Shown here: positions 50,901 through 63,800 of the stretch, piece after piece
Numbering within the stretch: the first letter of the stretch is position 1
Layout: every line of letters starts with the position of its first letter
Assembly: GCF_964355755.1 (NCBI RefSeq)
Contig: NW_027306095.1
Coordinates: 434,001 to 498,000, forward strand
Source of the DNA: Antedon mediterranea
Taxonomy: Eukaryota; Echinodermata; Crinoidea; Comatulida; Antedonidae
Direction: 5' to 3'
Length of the DNA: 64,000 nucleotides
Program-made: the position numbers and the translations under genes
The notes under the pieces: generated by a model
Databases searched by the model: none
Told to the model about the DNA's origin: nothing
What the model saw: the letters and a program-made list of their open reading frames with translations, nothing else

Positions 50901-52960
50901 AATGCACAAAATGGTTTAAAACGTCTGCAAATGCGATTTGAAGCTATTTTGTGCACTTTGATGTTTTTGTGTGAAAAGTTTCATCGAAATGCACAAAATT
51001 GTCTAAAACGTCTCCAAATACGATATTAAGCTATTTTGTGCACTTTGATGTTTTTGTGTGAAAAGTTTCATCGAAATGCACAAAATGGTCTAAAACGTCT
51101 GCAAATGCGATTTGAAGCTATTTTGTGCACTTTGTCGTTTTTGTGTGAAAAGTTTCATCGAAATGCTCAAAATGGTCTAAAACGTCTCCAAATGCGATTT
51201 GAAGCAATTTTGTGCACTTTGATGTTTTTGTGTGAAAAGTTTCATCGAAATGCACAAAATGGTCTCTAAAACGTCTGCAAATGCGATTTGAAGCTATTTT
51301 GTGCACTTTGTCGTTTTTGTGTGAAAAGTTTTTTCGAAATGCACAAAATGGTCTAAAACGTCTCCAAATGCGATTTGAAGCAATTTTGTGCACTTTGATG
51401 TTTTGTGTAATCCAGTTTCATCGAAATGTACAAAATTGTCTAAAACGTCTCTAAATGCGATTTGAAGCTATTTTGTGCACTTTGTCGTTTTTGTGTGAAA
51501 AGTTTTTTCGAAATGCACAAAATGGTTTAAAACGTCTGCAAATGCGATTTGAAGCTATTTTGTGCACTTTGATGTTTTTGTGTGAAAAGTTTCATCGAAA
51601 TGCTCAAAATGGTCTAAAACGGTTTCAAATGTGATTTTAAGCACTTTGATATTTTTGTATAATCAAGTTAAATCGAAATGCACAAAATGGTCTAAAACGT
51701 CTGCAAATGCGATTTAAAGCTATTTTGTGCACTTTAATGTTTTGTGTGAAAAGTTTTATCGAAATTCTCAAAATGGTCTAAAACGGTTTCAAATGTGATT
51801 TTAAGCACTTTGATGTTTTTGTGTAATCAAGTTTCATCGAAATGCACTAAATGGTTTAAAACGTCTGCAAATGCGATTTGAAGCTATTTTGTGCACTTTG
51901 ATGTTTTTGTGTGAAAAGTTTCATCGAAATGCACAAAATTGTCTAAAACGTCTCCAAATACGATATTAAGCTATTGTATGCACTTTGATGTTTTTGAGTG
52001 AAAAGTTTTTTCGAAATGCACAAAATGGTCTAAAACGTCTCCCAATGCGATTTGGAGCTCTTTTGTGCACTTTGATGTTTTGTGTAAAAAGTTTGCTATT
52101 TTGTGCACTTTAATGTTTTGTGTGAAAAGTTTTATCGAAATGCTCAAAATTGTCTAAAACGGTTTCAAATGTGATTTAAAGCACTTTGATATTTTTGTGT
52201 AATCAAGTTTTTTCGAAATGCACAACATGGTCTAAAACGTCTCCAAATGCGATTTGAAGCTATTTTGTGCACTTTGATGTTTTTGTGTGAAAAGTTTATT
52301 CGAAATGCACAAAATGGTCTAAAACGTCTCCAAATGCGATTTGAAGTTATTTGGTGCACTTTGATGTTTTGTGTGAAAAGTTTTATCGAAATGCTCAAAA
52401 TGGTCTAAAACGGTTTCAAATGTGATTTTAAGCACTTTGATATTTTTGTGTATTCAAGTTTCATCGAAATGCTCAAAATGGTCTAAAACGTCTCTAAATG
52501 CGATTTGAAGCTATTTTGTGCACTTTGATGTTTTTGTGTGAAAAGTTTCATCGAAATGCACAAAATGGTCTAAAACGTCTCTAAATGCGATTTGAAGCTA
52601 TTTTGTGCACTTTGATGTTTTTTTGTGAAAAGTTTCATCGAAATGCACAAAATGGTCTAAAACGTCTCTAAATGCGATTTGAAGCTATTTTGTGCACTTT
52701 GTCGTTTTTGTGTGAAAAGTTTCATCGAAATGCTCAAAATGGTCTAAAACGTCTCCAAATGCGATTTGAAGCAATTTTGTGCACTTTGATGTTTTTGTGT
52801 GAAAAGTTTCATCGAAATGCACAAAATGGTCTAAAACGTCTGCAAATGCGATTTGAAGCTATTTTGTGCACTTTGATGTTTTTTTGTGAAAAGTTTCATC
52901 GAAATGCACAAAATTGTCTAAAACGTCTCTAAATGCGATTTGAAGCTATTTTGTGCACTT
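47983..52960 (+). repeat. Mosaic array reusing first-HOR segments
   Basis: 49,740-51,360 aligns with 2,143-3,763 at offset 47,597 (checkpoints 2,397/49,994, 3,439/51,036, 3,521/51,118). 51,590-52,450 resembles 8,040-8,900, with GAGCTC at 52,055. 48,632-49,090 aligns with 1,171-1,629 at offset 47,461. Unusual local sequence: CGAAATAGACAATATGG (48,007), ATACGATATATTGTATGC with TAAGCT deleted (about 48,290), and a corrupt unit at about 49,107-49,145 reading AAAATCACTAAAAGGTCTAG then AACCTCTGCAAATGCAATTT. Confidence 0.82.
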
Positions 52961-54000
52961 TGATGTTTTTTTGTGAAAAGTTTCATCGAAATGTACAAAA
53001 TTGTCTAAAACGTCTCTAAATGCGATTTGAAGCTATTTTGTGCACTTTGTCGTTTTTGTGTGAAAAGTTTCATCGAAATGCTCAAAATGGTCTAAAACGT
53101 TTCCAAATGCGATTTGAAGCAATTTTGTGCACTTTGATGTTTTTGTGTGAAAAGTTTCATCGAAATGCACAAAATGGTCTAAAACGTCTGCAATTGCGAT
53201 TTGAAGTTATTTTGTGCACTTTGATGTTTTGTGTGAAAAGTTTTATCGAAATGCTCAAAATGGTCTAAAACGTTTCCAAATGCGATTTGAAGCAATTTGG
53301 TGCACTTTGATGTTTTTGTGTAATCCAGTTTCATCGAAATGTACAAAATTCTCAAAAACGTCTCTAAATGCGATTTGAAGCTATTTTGTGCACTTTGTCG
53401 TTTTTGTGTGAAAAGTTTTTTCGAATTGCACAAAATGGTCTAAAACGTCTCCAATTGCGATTTGAAGTTATTTTGTGCACTTTGATGTTTTGTGTGAAAA
53501 GTTTTATCGAAATGCTCAAAATGGTCTAAAACGGTTTCAAATGTGATTTTAAGCACTTTGATATTTTTGTATAATCAAGTTAAATCGAAATAGACAAAAT
53601 GGTCTAAAACGTCTGCAAATGCGATTTAAAGCTATTTTGTGCACTTTAATGTTTTGTGTGAAAAGTTTTATCGAAATTCTCAAAATGGTCTAAAACGGTT
53701 TCAAATGTGATTTTAAGCACTTTGATGTTTTTGTGTAATCAAGTTTCATCGAAAAGCACAAAATGGTTTAAAACGTCTGCAAACGCGATTTGAAGCTATT
53801 TTGTGCACTTTGATGTTTTTGTGTGAAAAGTTTCATCGAAATGCACAAAATTGTCTAAAACGTTTCCAAATACGATATTAAGCTATTGTATGCACTTTGA
53901 TGTTTTTGAGTGAAAAGTTTTTTCGAAATGCACAAAATGGTCTAAAACGTCTCCTAATGCGATTTGAAGCTATTTTGTGCACTTTGATGTTTTTTTGTGA
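52960..54000 (+). repeat. 1.1-kb tandem duplication, copy 1 (one monomer shorter)
   Basis: Aligned with the next copy, the offset is 1,024 at 53,041/54,065 but 1,111 at 53,179/54,290. The 87-bp difference is exactly one monomer, missing here at CGTCTGCAATTGCG (about 53,188). That point is a fusion of CTGCAAATGCG and CTCCAATTGCG units. Shared markers: AAATTCTCAAAAACG, CGAAATAGACAAAATGG (53,587), CAAACGCGATTTG and CTCCTAATGCG. The right part also matches 47,700-48,300 at offset 5,580. Confidence 0.9.
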
Positions 54001-55110
54001 AAAGTTTCATCGAAATGCACAAAATTGTCTAAAACGTCTCTAAATGCGATTTGAAGCTATTTTGTGCACTTTGTCGTTTTTGTGTGAAAAGTTTCATCGA
54101 AATGCTCAAAATGGTCTAAAACGTTTCCAAATGCGATTTGAAGCAATTTTGTGCACTTTGATGTTTTTGTGTGAAAAGTTTCATCGAAATGCACAAAATG
54201 GTCTAAAACGTCTGCAAATGCGATTTGAAGCTATTTTGTGCACTTTGTCGTTTTTGTGTGAAAAGTTTTTTCGAAATGCACAGAATGGTCTAAAACGTCT
54301 CCAATTGCGATTTGAAGTTATTTTGTGCACTTTGATGTTTTGTGTGAAAAGTTTTATCGAAATGCTCAAAATGGTCTAAAACGTTTCCAAATGCGATTTG
54401 AAGCAATTTGGTGCACTTTGATGTTTTTGTGTAATCCAGTTTCATCGAAATGTACAAAATTCTCAAAAACGTCTCTAAATGCGATTTGAAGCTATTTTGT
54501 GCACTTTGTCGTTTTTGTGTGAAAAGTTTTTTCGAATTGCACAAAATGGTCTAAAACGTCTCCAATTGCGATTTGAAGTTATTTTGTGCACTTTGATGTT
54601 TTGTGTGAAAAGTTTTATCGAAATGCTCAAAATGGTCTAAAACGGTTTCAAATGTGATTTTAAGCACTTTGATATTTTTGTATAATCAAGTTAAATCGAA
54701 ATAGACAAAATGGTCTAAAACGTCTGCAAATGCGATTTAAAGCTATTTTGTTCACTTTAATGTTTTGTGTGAAAAGTTTTATCGAAATTCTCAAAATGGT
54801 CTAAAACGGTTTCAAATGTGATTTTAAGCACTTTGATGTTTTTGTGTAATCAAGTTTCATCGAAAAGCACAAAATGGTTTAAAACGTCTGCAAACGCGAT
54901 TTGAAGCTATTTTGTGCACTTTGATGTTTTTGTGTGAAAAGTTTCATCGAAATGCACAAAATTGTCTAAAACGTTTCCAAATACGATATTAAGCTATTGT
55001 ATGCACTTTGATGTTTTTGAGTGAAAAGTTTTTTCGAAATGCACAAAATGGTCTAAAACGTCTCCTAATGCGATTTGAAGCTATTTTGTGCACTTTGATG
55101 TTTTTTTCTG
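54001..55110 (+). repeat. 1.1-kb tandem duplication, copy 2
   Basis: Full-length copy holding the monomer missing upstream. It has the same AAATTCTCAAAAACG, CGAAATAGACAAAATGG (54,698), AAACGCGATTTG and CTCCTAATGCG markers. Private changes are AATGCACAGAATGG (about 54,279) and TTTTGTTCAC (about 54,749). It ends at about 55,100, where TTTTTTTCTGAAAAG replaces TTTTTTTGTGAAAAG. Confidence 0.9.
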
Positions 55111-56925
55111 AAAAGTTTCATCGAAATGCACAAAATGGTCTAAAACGTCTCTAAATGCGATTTGAAGCTATTTTGTGCACTTTGATGTTTTTGTGTGAAA
55201 AGTTTCATCGAAATGCACAAAATGGTCTAAAACGTCTCTAAATGCGATTTGAAGTTATTTTGTGCACTTTGATGTTTTGTGTGAAAAGTTTTATCGAAAT
55301 GCTCAAAATGGTCTAAAACGGTTTCAAATGTGATTTTAAGCACTTTGATATTTTTGTGTAATCAAGTTTCATCGAAATGCACAAAATGGTCTAAAACGTC
55401 TCCAAATGCGATTTGAAGCTATTTTGTGCACTTTAATGTTTTGTGTGAAAAGTTTTATCGAAATTCTCAAAATGGTCTAAAACGGTTTCAAATGTGATTT
55501 TAAGCACTTTGATGTTTTTGTGTAATCAAGTTTCATCGAAATGCACAAAATGGTTTAAAACGTCTGCAAATGCGATTTGAAGCTATTTTGTGCACTTTGA
55601 TGTTTTTGTGTGAAAAGTTTCATCGAAATGCACAAAATTGTCTAAAACGTTTCCAAATACGATATTAAGCTATTGTATGCACTTTGATGTTTTTGAGTGA
55701 AAAGTTTTTTCGAAATGCACAAAATGGTCTAAAACGTCTCCAAATGCGATTTGGAGCTCTTTTGTGCACTTTGATGTTTTGTGTAAAAAGTTTGCTATTT
55801 TGTGCACTTTAATGTTTTGTGTGAAAAGTTTTATCGAAATGCTCAAAATTGTCTAAAACGGTTTCAAATGTGATTTTAAGCACTTTGATATTTTTGTGTA
55901 ATCAAGTTTTTTCGAAATGCACAACATGGTCTAAAACGTCTCCAAATGCGATTTGAAGCTATTTTGTGCACTTTGATGTTTTTGTGTGAAAAGTTTCATC
56001 GAAATGCACAAAATGGTCTAAAACGTCTCTAAATGCGATTTAAAGCTATTTTGTGCACTTTGTCGTTTTTGTGTGAAAAGTTTCATCGAAATGCTCAAAA
56101 TGGTCTAAAACGTCTCCAAATGCGATTTGAAGCTATTTTGTGCACTTTGTCGTTTTTGTGTGAAAAGTTTCATCGAAATGCTCAAAATGGTCTAAAACGT
56201 CTCTAAATGCGATTTGAAGCTATTTTGTGCACTTTGATGTTTTTTTGTGAAAAGTTTCATCGAAATGCACAAAATGGTCTAAAACGTCTCTAAATGCGAT
56301 TTGAAGCTATTTTGTGCACTTTGATGTTTTTGTGTGAAAAGTTTCATCGAAATGCACAAAATGGTCTAAAACGTCTCTAAATGCGATTTGAAGCTATTTT
56401 GTGCACTTTGATGTTTTTTTGTGAAAAGTTTCTTCGAAATGCACAAAATGGTCTAAAACGTCTCTAAATGCGATTTGAAGCTATTTTGTGCACTTTGTCG
56501 TTTTTGTGTGAAAAGTTTCATCGAAATGCTCAAAATGGTCTAAAACGTCTCCAAATGCGATTTGAAGCAATTTTGTGCACTTTGATGTTTTTGTGTGAAA
56601 AGTTTCATCGAAATGCACAAAATGGTCTAAAACGTCTGCAAATGCGATTTGAAGCTATTTTGTGCACTTTGATGTTTTGTGTAATCCAGTTTCATCGAAA
56701 TGTACAAAATTGTCTAAAACGTCTCTAAATGCGATTTGAAGCTATTTTGTGCACTTTGTCGTTTTTGTGTGAAAAGTTTTTTCGAAATGCACAAAATGGT
56801 CTAAAACGTCTCTAAATGCGATTTGAAGCTATTTTGTGCACTTTGTCGTTTTTGTGTGAAAAGTTTCATCGAAATACTCAAAATGGTCTAAAACGTCTCC
56901 AAATGCGATTTGAAGCTATTTTGTG
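55111..56925 (+). repeat. Array segment resembling 9.4-10.4 kb
   Basis: 55,250-56,120 parallels 9,470-10,340 (56,033 aligns with 10,254 at the shared ATGCGATTTAAAGC), with GAGCTC at 55,754. The rest, to 56,925, is a run of canonical GATG and GTCG monomers with one TGTAATCCAG unit at about 56,680. Rare changes: TTTCTTCGAAATGC (about 56,431) and CGAAATACTCAAAATGG (about 56,871). Confidence 0.8.
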
Positions 56926-57670
56926 CACTTTGATGTTTTTGTGTGAAAAGTTTCATCGAAATGCACAAAATGGTCTAAAACGTCTCCAAATATGATATTA
57001 AGCTATTGTATGCACTTTGTTGTTTTTATCTGAAAAGTTTTCACGAAATGCACAAAATGATCTAAAACGTCTCTAAATGCGATTTGAAGTTATTTTGTGC
57101 ACTTTAATGTTTTGTGTGAAAAGTTTTAACGAAAAGCACAAAATGGTCTAAAACGTCTCCAAATGCGATTTGAAGCTATTTTGTGCACTTTGATGTTTTG
57201 TGTGAAAAGTTTCACCAAAATGCAAAAAATGGTCTAAAACGTCTCCAAATCCGTTTTGAAGCTAATCTAAGCACTTTGATGTTTTTATGTTAAACAGGTT
57301 TTTTCGAAATGCACAAAATGGTCTAAAACGTCTCCAAATACGATTTGAAGCTCTTTTGTGCACTTTGATGTTTTGTGTAATAAGTTTTATAGAAACGCAC
57401 AAAATGGTCTAAAACGGTTTCAAATGTGATTTTAAGCACTTTGATATTTTTGTTTAACCAAGTTTCATCGAAATGCACAAAATGGTCTAAAACGTCTCCA
57501 AATGCGATTTGAAGCTGTTTTTGTGTGAAAAGTTTTTTCGAAATACACAAAATGGTCTAAAACGTCTCCAAATGCGATTTGGAGCTCTTTTGTGCACTTT
57601 GATGTTTTGTGTCAAAAGTTTTATAGAAATGCTCGAAATGGTCTAAAACGGTATCAAATGTGATTTTAAG
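56926..57670 (+). repeat. Third copy of the diverged patch, next to the inversion
   Basis: Matches 31,190-31,930 (offset 25,738 to 25,740) and, from 57,323, matches 34,100-34,430 (offset 23,223). Shared rare variants: AATATGATATTAAGC, TTGTTTTTATCTGAAAAG, TTTCACCAAAATGC, AATCCGTTTTGAAGC, GTGTAATAAGTTTTATAG and TTGTTTAACCAAG. It retains ATACGATTTGAAGCTC like the 34-kb copy. The last GAGCTC (57,592) is followed by GTGTCAAAAGTTTTATAG, not the usual truncation, so this may be an ancestral or recombinant form. Confidence 0.87.
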
Positions 57671-57796
57671 CACTTTCATGTTTTTGTGTAGCCAAGTTTC
57701 ATCGAAATGCACAAAAAAATCTAAAACGTCTCCAAATGCGATTTAAAGCTATTTTGTGCACTTTGTCGTTTTTGTGTGAAAAGTTTCATCGAAATG
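57671..57796 (+). repeat. Last forward monomers before the inversion
   Basis: Atypical units with GTGTAGCCAAG (about 57,688) and a run of seven A in CACAAAAAAATCTAAAACG (about 57,712), where GG of the usual ATGGTCT is replaced by A. One further GTCG monomer follows and is cut after CATCGAAATGCA. The flank of the breakpoint is thus more mutated than most of the array. Confidence 0.85.
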
Positions 57797-57806
57797 CATT
57801 TCGATG
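57787..57806. repeat. Inversion junction: 20-bp perfect palindrome
   Basis: CATCGAAATGCATTTCGATG equals its own reverse complement, with its centre between 57,796 and 57,797. On the left the forward monomer is cut after the first bases of its right dyad arm (CATCGAAATGCA). On the right the inverted array begins at the matching point. The two sides share only the self-complementary TGCA core, and the junction creates ATGCAT in place of the usual ATGCAC. Symmetry continues imperfectly outward: AAGTTT on the left faces TAACTT on the right, one mismatch in six. The two half-monomers then make a much longer imperfect palindrome. Confidence 0.95.
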
Positions 57807-60800
57807 TAACTTGATTACACAAAAATATCAAAGTGCTTAAAATCACATTTGAAACCGTTTTAGACCATTTTGAGCATTTCGATAAAACTTTTCACACAAA
57901 ACATCAAAGTGCACAAAATAACTTCAAATCGCAATTGGAGACGTTTTAGACCATTTTGTGCATTTCGATGAAACTTTTCACACAAAAACGACAAAGTGCA
58001 CAAAATAGCTTCAAATCGCATTTAGAGACGTTTTAGACAATTTTGTACATTTCGATGAAACTGGATTACACAAAACATCAAAGTGCACAAAATTGCTTCA
58101 AATCGCATTTGGAGACGTTTTAGACCATTTTGTGCATTTCGAAAAAACTTTTCACACAAAAACGACAAAGTGCACAAAATATCTTCAAATCGCATTTAGA
58201 GACGTTTTAGACCATTTTGTGCATTTCGATGAAACTTTTCACACAAAAACATCAAAGTGCACAAAATAGCTTCAAATCGCATTTAGAGACGTTTTAGACC
58301 ATTTTGTGCATTTCGATGAAACTTTTCACACAAAAACATCAAAGTGCACAAAATAGCTTCAAATCGCATTTGGAGACGTTTTAGACCATGTTGTGCATTT
58401 CGAAAAAACTTGATTACACAAAAATATCAAAGTGCTTAAAATCACATTTGAAACCGTTTTAGACAATTTTGAGCATTTCGATAAAACTTTTCACACAAAA
58501 CATTAAAAGTGCACAAAATAGCAAACTTTTTACACAAAAAAAATTAAAGTGCACAAAAGAGCTCCAAATCGCATTTGGAGACGTTTTAGAACATTTTGTG
58601 CATTTCGAAAAAACTTTTCACTCAAAAACATCAAAGTGCATACAATAGCTTAATATCGTATTTGGAGACGTTTTAGACAATTTTGTGCATTTCGATGAAA
58701 CTTTTCACAAAAAAACATCAAAGTGCACAAAATAGCTTCAAATCGCATTTGCAGACGTTTTAAACCATTTTGTGCATTTTGATGAAACTTGATTACACAA
58801 AAACATCAAAGTGCTTAAAATCACATTTGAAACCGTTTTAGACCATTTTGAGAATTTGGATAAAACTTTTCACACAAAACATTAAAGTGCACAAAATAGC
58901 TTTAAATCGCATTTGCAGACGTTTTATACCATTTTGTGCATTTCGATGAAACTTGATTACACAAAAATATCAAAGTGCTTAAAATCACATTTGAAACCGT
59001 TTTAGACAATTTTGAGCATTTCGATAAAACTTTTCACACAAAACATCAAAGTGCACAAAATAACTTCAAATCGCAATTGGAGACGTTTTAGACCATTTTG
59101 TGCATTTCGAAAAAACTTTTCACACAAAAACGACAAAGTGCACAAAATAGCTTCAAATCGCATTTAGAGACGTTTTAGACAATTTTGTACATTTCGATGA
59201 AACTGGATTACACAAAACATCAAAGTGCACAAAATTGCTTCAAATCGCATTTGGAGACGTTTTAGACCATTTTGTGCATTTCGAAAAAACTTTTCACACA
59301 AAAACGACAAAGTGCACAAAATAGCTTCAAATCGCATTTAGAGACGTTTTAGACAATTTTGTGCATTTCGATGAAACTTTTCACACAAAAACATCAAAGT
59401 GCACAAAATAGCTTCAAATCGCATTTTGAGAGGTTTTAGACAATTTTGTACATTTCGATGAAACTGGATTACACAAAACATCAAAGTGCACAAAATAGCT
59501 TCAAATCCCATTTGCAGACGTTTTAAACCATTTTGTGCATTTCGATGAAACTTGATTACACAAAAACATCAAAGTGCTTAAAATCACATTTGAAACCGTT
59601 TTAGACCATTTTGAGAATTTCGATAAAACTTTTCACACAAAACATTAAAGTGCACAAAATAGCTTTAAATCGCATTTGCAGACGTTTTAGACCATTTTGT
59701 GCATTTCGATGAAACTTGATTACACAAAAATATCAAAGTGCTTAAAATCACATTTGAAACCGTTTTAGACCATTTTGAGCATTTCGATAAAACTTTTCAC
59801 ACAAAACATCAAAGTGCACAAAATAACTTCAAATCGCAATTGAAACCGTTTTAGACCATTTTGTGCATTTCGATGAAACTTTTCACACAAAAACATCAAA
59901 GTGCACAAAATAGCTTCAAATCGCATTTGTAGACGTTTTAGACCATTTTGAGCATTTCGATGAAACTTTTCACATAAAAACGACAAAGTGCACAAAATAG
60001 CTTCAAATCGCATTTAGAGACGTTTTAGACAATTTTGTACATTTCGATGAAACTGGATTACAAAAAACATCAAAGTGCACAAAATAGCTTCAAATCGCAT
60101 TTGCAGACGTTTTAAACCATTTTGTGCATTTCGATGAAACTTGATTACACAAAAACATCAAGGTGCTTAAAATCACATTTGAAACCGTTTTAGACCATTT
60201 TGAGCATTTCGATAAAACTTTTCACACAAAACATTAAAGTGCACAAAATAGCTTCAAATCGCATTTGGAGACGTTTTAGACCATTTTGAGCATTTCGATG
60301 AAACTTTTCACACAAAAACGACAAAGTGCACAAAATAGCTTCAAATCGCATTTAGAGACGTTTTAGACAATTTTTTACATTTCGATGAAACTGGATTACA
60401 CAAAACATCAAAGTGCACAAAATAGCTTCAAATCGCATTTGCAGACGTTTTAAACCATTTTGAGCATTTCGATGAAACTTTTCACACAAAAACGACAAAG
60501 TGCACAAAATAGCTTTAAATCGCATTTAGAGACGTTTTAGACCATTTTGTGCATTTCGATGAAACTTTTCACACAAAAACATCAAAGTGCACAAAATAGC
60601 TTCAAATCGCATTTGGAGACGTTTTAGACCATGTTGTGCATTTCGAAAAAACTTGATTACACAAAAATATCAAAGTGCTTAAAATCACATTTGAAACCGT
60701 TTTAGACAATTTTGAGCATTTCGATAAAACTTTTCACACAAAACATTAAAGTGCACAAAATAGCAAACTTTTTACACAAAACATCAAAGTGCACAAAAGA

Positions 60801-63800
60801 GCTCCAAATCGCATTGGGAGACGTTTTAGAACATTTTGTGCATTTCAATGAAACTTTTCACACAAAAACATCAAAGTGCACAAAATTGCTTCAAATCGCA
60901 TTTGGAGACGTTTTAGACCATTTTGAGCAATTCGATGAAACTTTTCACACAAAAACGACAAAGTGCACAAAATAGCTTCAAATCGCATTTAGAGACGTTT
61001 TAGACAATTTTGTGCCTTTCGATGAAACTTTTCACAAAAAAACATCAAAGTGCACAAAATAGCTTCAAATCGCATTTGCAGACGTTTTAGACCATTTTGT
61101 GCATTTCGATGAAACTTTTCACACAAAAACATCAAAGTGCACAAAATTGCTTCAAATCGCATTTAGAGACGTTTTAGACCATTTTGTGCATTTCGATGAA
61201 ACTTTTCACACAAAAACATCAAAGTGCACAAAATAGCTTCAAATCGCATTTGCAGACGTTTTAGACCATTTTGTGCATTTCGATGAAACTTTTCACACAA
61301 AAACGACAAAGTGCACAAAATATCTTCAAATCGCATTTGGAGACGTTTTAGACCATTTTGAGCATTTCGATGAAACTTTTCACACAAAAACGACAAAGTG
61401 CACAAAATAGCTTCAAATCGCATTTAGAGACGTTTTAGACCATTTTGTGCATTTCGATGAAACTTTTCACAAAAAAACATCAAAGTGCACTAAATAGCTT
61501 CAAATCGCATTTAGAGACGTTTTAGACCATTTTGTGCATTTCGATGAAACTTTTCAGAAAAAAACATCAAAGTGCACAAAATAGCTTCAAATCGCATTTG
61601 GAGACGTTTTAGACCATTTTGAGCATTTCGATGAAACTTTTCACAAAAAAACGACAAAGTGCACAAAATAGCTTCAAATCGCATTTAGAGACGTTTTAGA
61701 CCATTTTGTGCATTTCGATGAAACTTTTCACACAAAAACATCAAAGTGCACAAAATAGCTTCAAATCCCATTTAGAGACGTTTTAGACCATTTTGTGTAT
61801 TTCGATGAAACTTTTCACACAAAAACATCAAAGTGCACAAAATAGCTTCAAATCGCATTTGGAGACGTTTTAGACCATGTTGTGCATTTCGAAAAAACTT
61901 GATTACACAAAAATATCAAAGTGCTTAAAATCACATTTGAAACCGTTTTAGACAATTTTGAGCATTTCGATAAAACTTTTCACACAAAACATTAAAGTGC
62001 ACAAAATAGCAAACTTTTTACACAAAACATCAAAGTGCACAAAAGAGCTCCAAATCGCATTGGGAGACGTTTTAGACCATTTTGTGCATTTCGAAAAAAC
62101 TTTTCACTCAAAAACATCAAAGTGCATACAATAGCTTAATATCGTATTTGGAGACGTTTTAGACAATTTTGTGCATTTCGATGAAACTTTTCACACAAAA
62201 ACATCAAAGTGCACAAAATAGCTTCAAATCGCATTTGCAGACGTTTTAAACCATTTTGTGCATTTCGATGAAACTTGATTACACAAAACATCAAAGTGCT
62301 TAAAATCACATTTGAAACCGTTTTAGACCATTTTGAGAATTTCGATAAAACTTTACACACAAAAACATCAAAGTGCACAAAATAGCTTCAAATCGCATTT
62401 AGAGACGTTTTAGACCATTTTGTGTATTTCGATGAAACTTTTCACACAAAAACATCAAAGTGCACAAAATAGCTTCAAATCGCATTTGGAGACGTTTTAG
62501 ACCATGTTGTGCATTTCGAAAAAACTTGATTACACAAAAATATCAAAGTGCTTAAAATCACATTTGAAACCGTTTTAGACAATTTTGAGCATTTCGATAA
62601 AACTTTTCACACAAAACATTAAAGTGCACAAAATAGCAAACTTTTTACACAAAACATCAAAGTGCACAAAAGAGCTCCAAATCGCATTGGGAGACGTTTT
62701 AGACCATTTTGTGCATTTCGAAAAAACTTTTCACTCAAAAACATCAAAGTGCATACAAGAGCTTAATATCGTATTTGGAGACGTTTTAGACAATTTTGTG
62801 CATTTCGATGAAACTTTTCACACAAAAACATCAAAGTGCACAAAATAGCTTCAAATCGCATTTGCAGACGTTTTAAACCATTTTGTGCATTTCGATGAAA
62901 CTTGATTACACAAAAACATCAAAGTGCTTAAAATCTCAATTGAAACCGTTTTAGACCATTTTGAGAATTTCGATAAAACTTTTCACACAAAACATTAAAG
63001 TGCACAAAATAGCTTTAAATCGCATTTGCAGACGTTTTAGACCATTTTGTGCATTTTGATGAAACTTGATTACACAAAAATATCAAAGTGCTTAAAATCA
63101 CATTTGAAACCGTTTTAGACCATTTTGAGCATTTCGATAAAACTTTTCACACAAAACATCAAAGTGCACAAAATAACTTCAAATCGCAATTGGAGACGTT
63201 TTAGACCATTTTGTGCATTTCGAAAAAACTTTTCACACAAAAACGACAAAGTGCACAAAATAGCTTCAAATCGCATTTTCAGACGTTTTAGACCATTTTG
63301 TGCATTTCGATGAAACTTTTCACACAAAAACATCAAAGTGCACAAAATTGCTTCAAATCGCATTTGGAGACGTTTTAGACCATTTTGAGCATTTCGATGA
63401 AACTTTTCACACAAAAACGACAAAGTGCACAAAATAGCTTCAAATCGCATTTAGAGACGTTTTAGACCATTTTGTGCATTTCGATGAAACTTTTCACAAA
63501 AAAACATCAAAGTGCACAAAATAGCTTCAAATCGCATTTAGAGACGTTTTAGACCATTTTGTGCATTTCGATGAAACTTTTCACACAAAAACATCAAAGT
63601 GCACAAAATAGCTTCAAATCGCATTTAGAGACGTTTTAGACCATTTTGTGCATTTCGATGAAACTTTTCACAAAAAAACATCAAAGTGCACAAAATAGCT
63701 TCAAATCGCATTTGGAGACGTTTTAGACCATTTTGAGCATTTCGATGAAACTTGATTACACAAAAATATCAAAGTGCTTAAAATCACATTTGAAACCGTT

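Larger units (their letters stand above)
1..57796 (+). repeat. Satellite array, 87-bp monomer, forward arm
   Basis: Uninterrupted head-to-tail tandem repeat. The exemplar unit at 914-1000 is exactly 87 bp in the phase GATTTGAAGC...CTCTAAATGC. Every stretch read carries the same landmarks in order: TTTTGTGCACTTTGATG, then GTGTGAAAAG, then TCGAAATGCACAAAAT, then GGTCTAAAACGTCT, then AATGCGATTTGAAG. Neighbouring units differ by substitutions and by small length changes (86, 78 and 38 bp forms). No unique sequence, transposon end or gene-like codon pattern interrupts it. Satellites of this length and homogeneity are typical of eukaryotic centromeric or heterochromatic DNA; the exact chromosomal role is inference. 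Confidence 0.97.

Noticed and set aside
57787-57806. Operator or protein-binding palindrome
   Set aside because: The symmetry is fully explained by two inverted half-monomers meeting at TGCA; there is no gene nearby to regulate.
58497-58600. Separate second satellite family in the last 6 kb
   Set aside because: It is the exact reverse complement of the forward monomer with the same variant classes, including the GAGCTC truncated unit.
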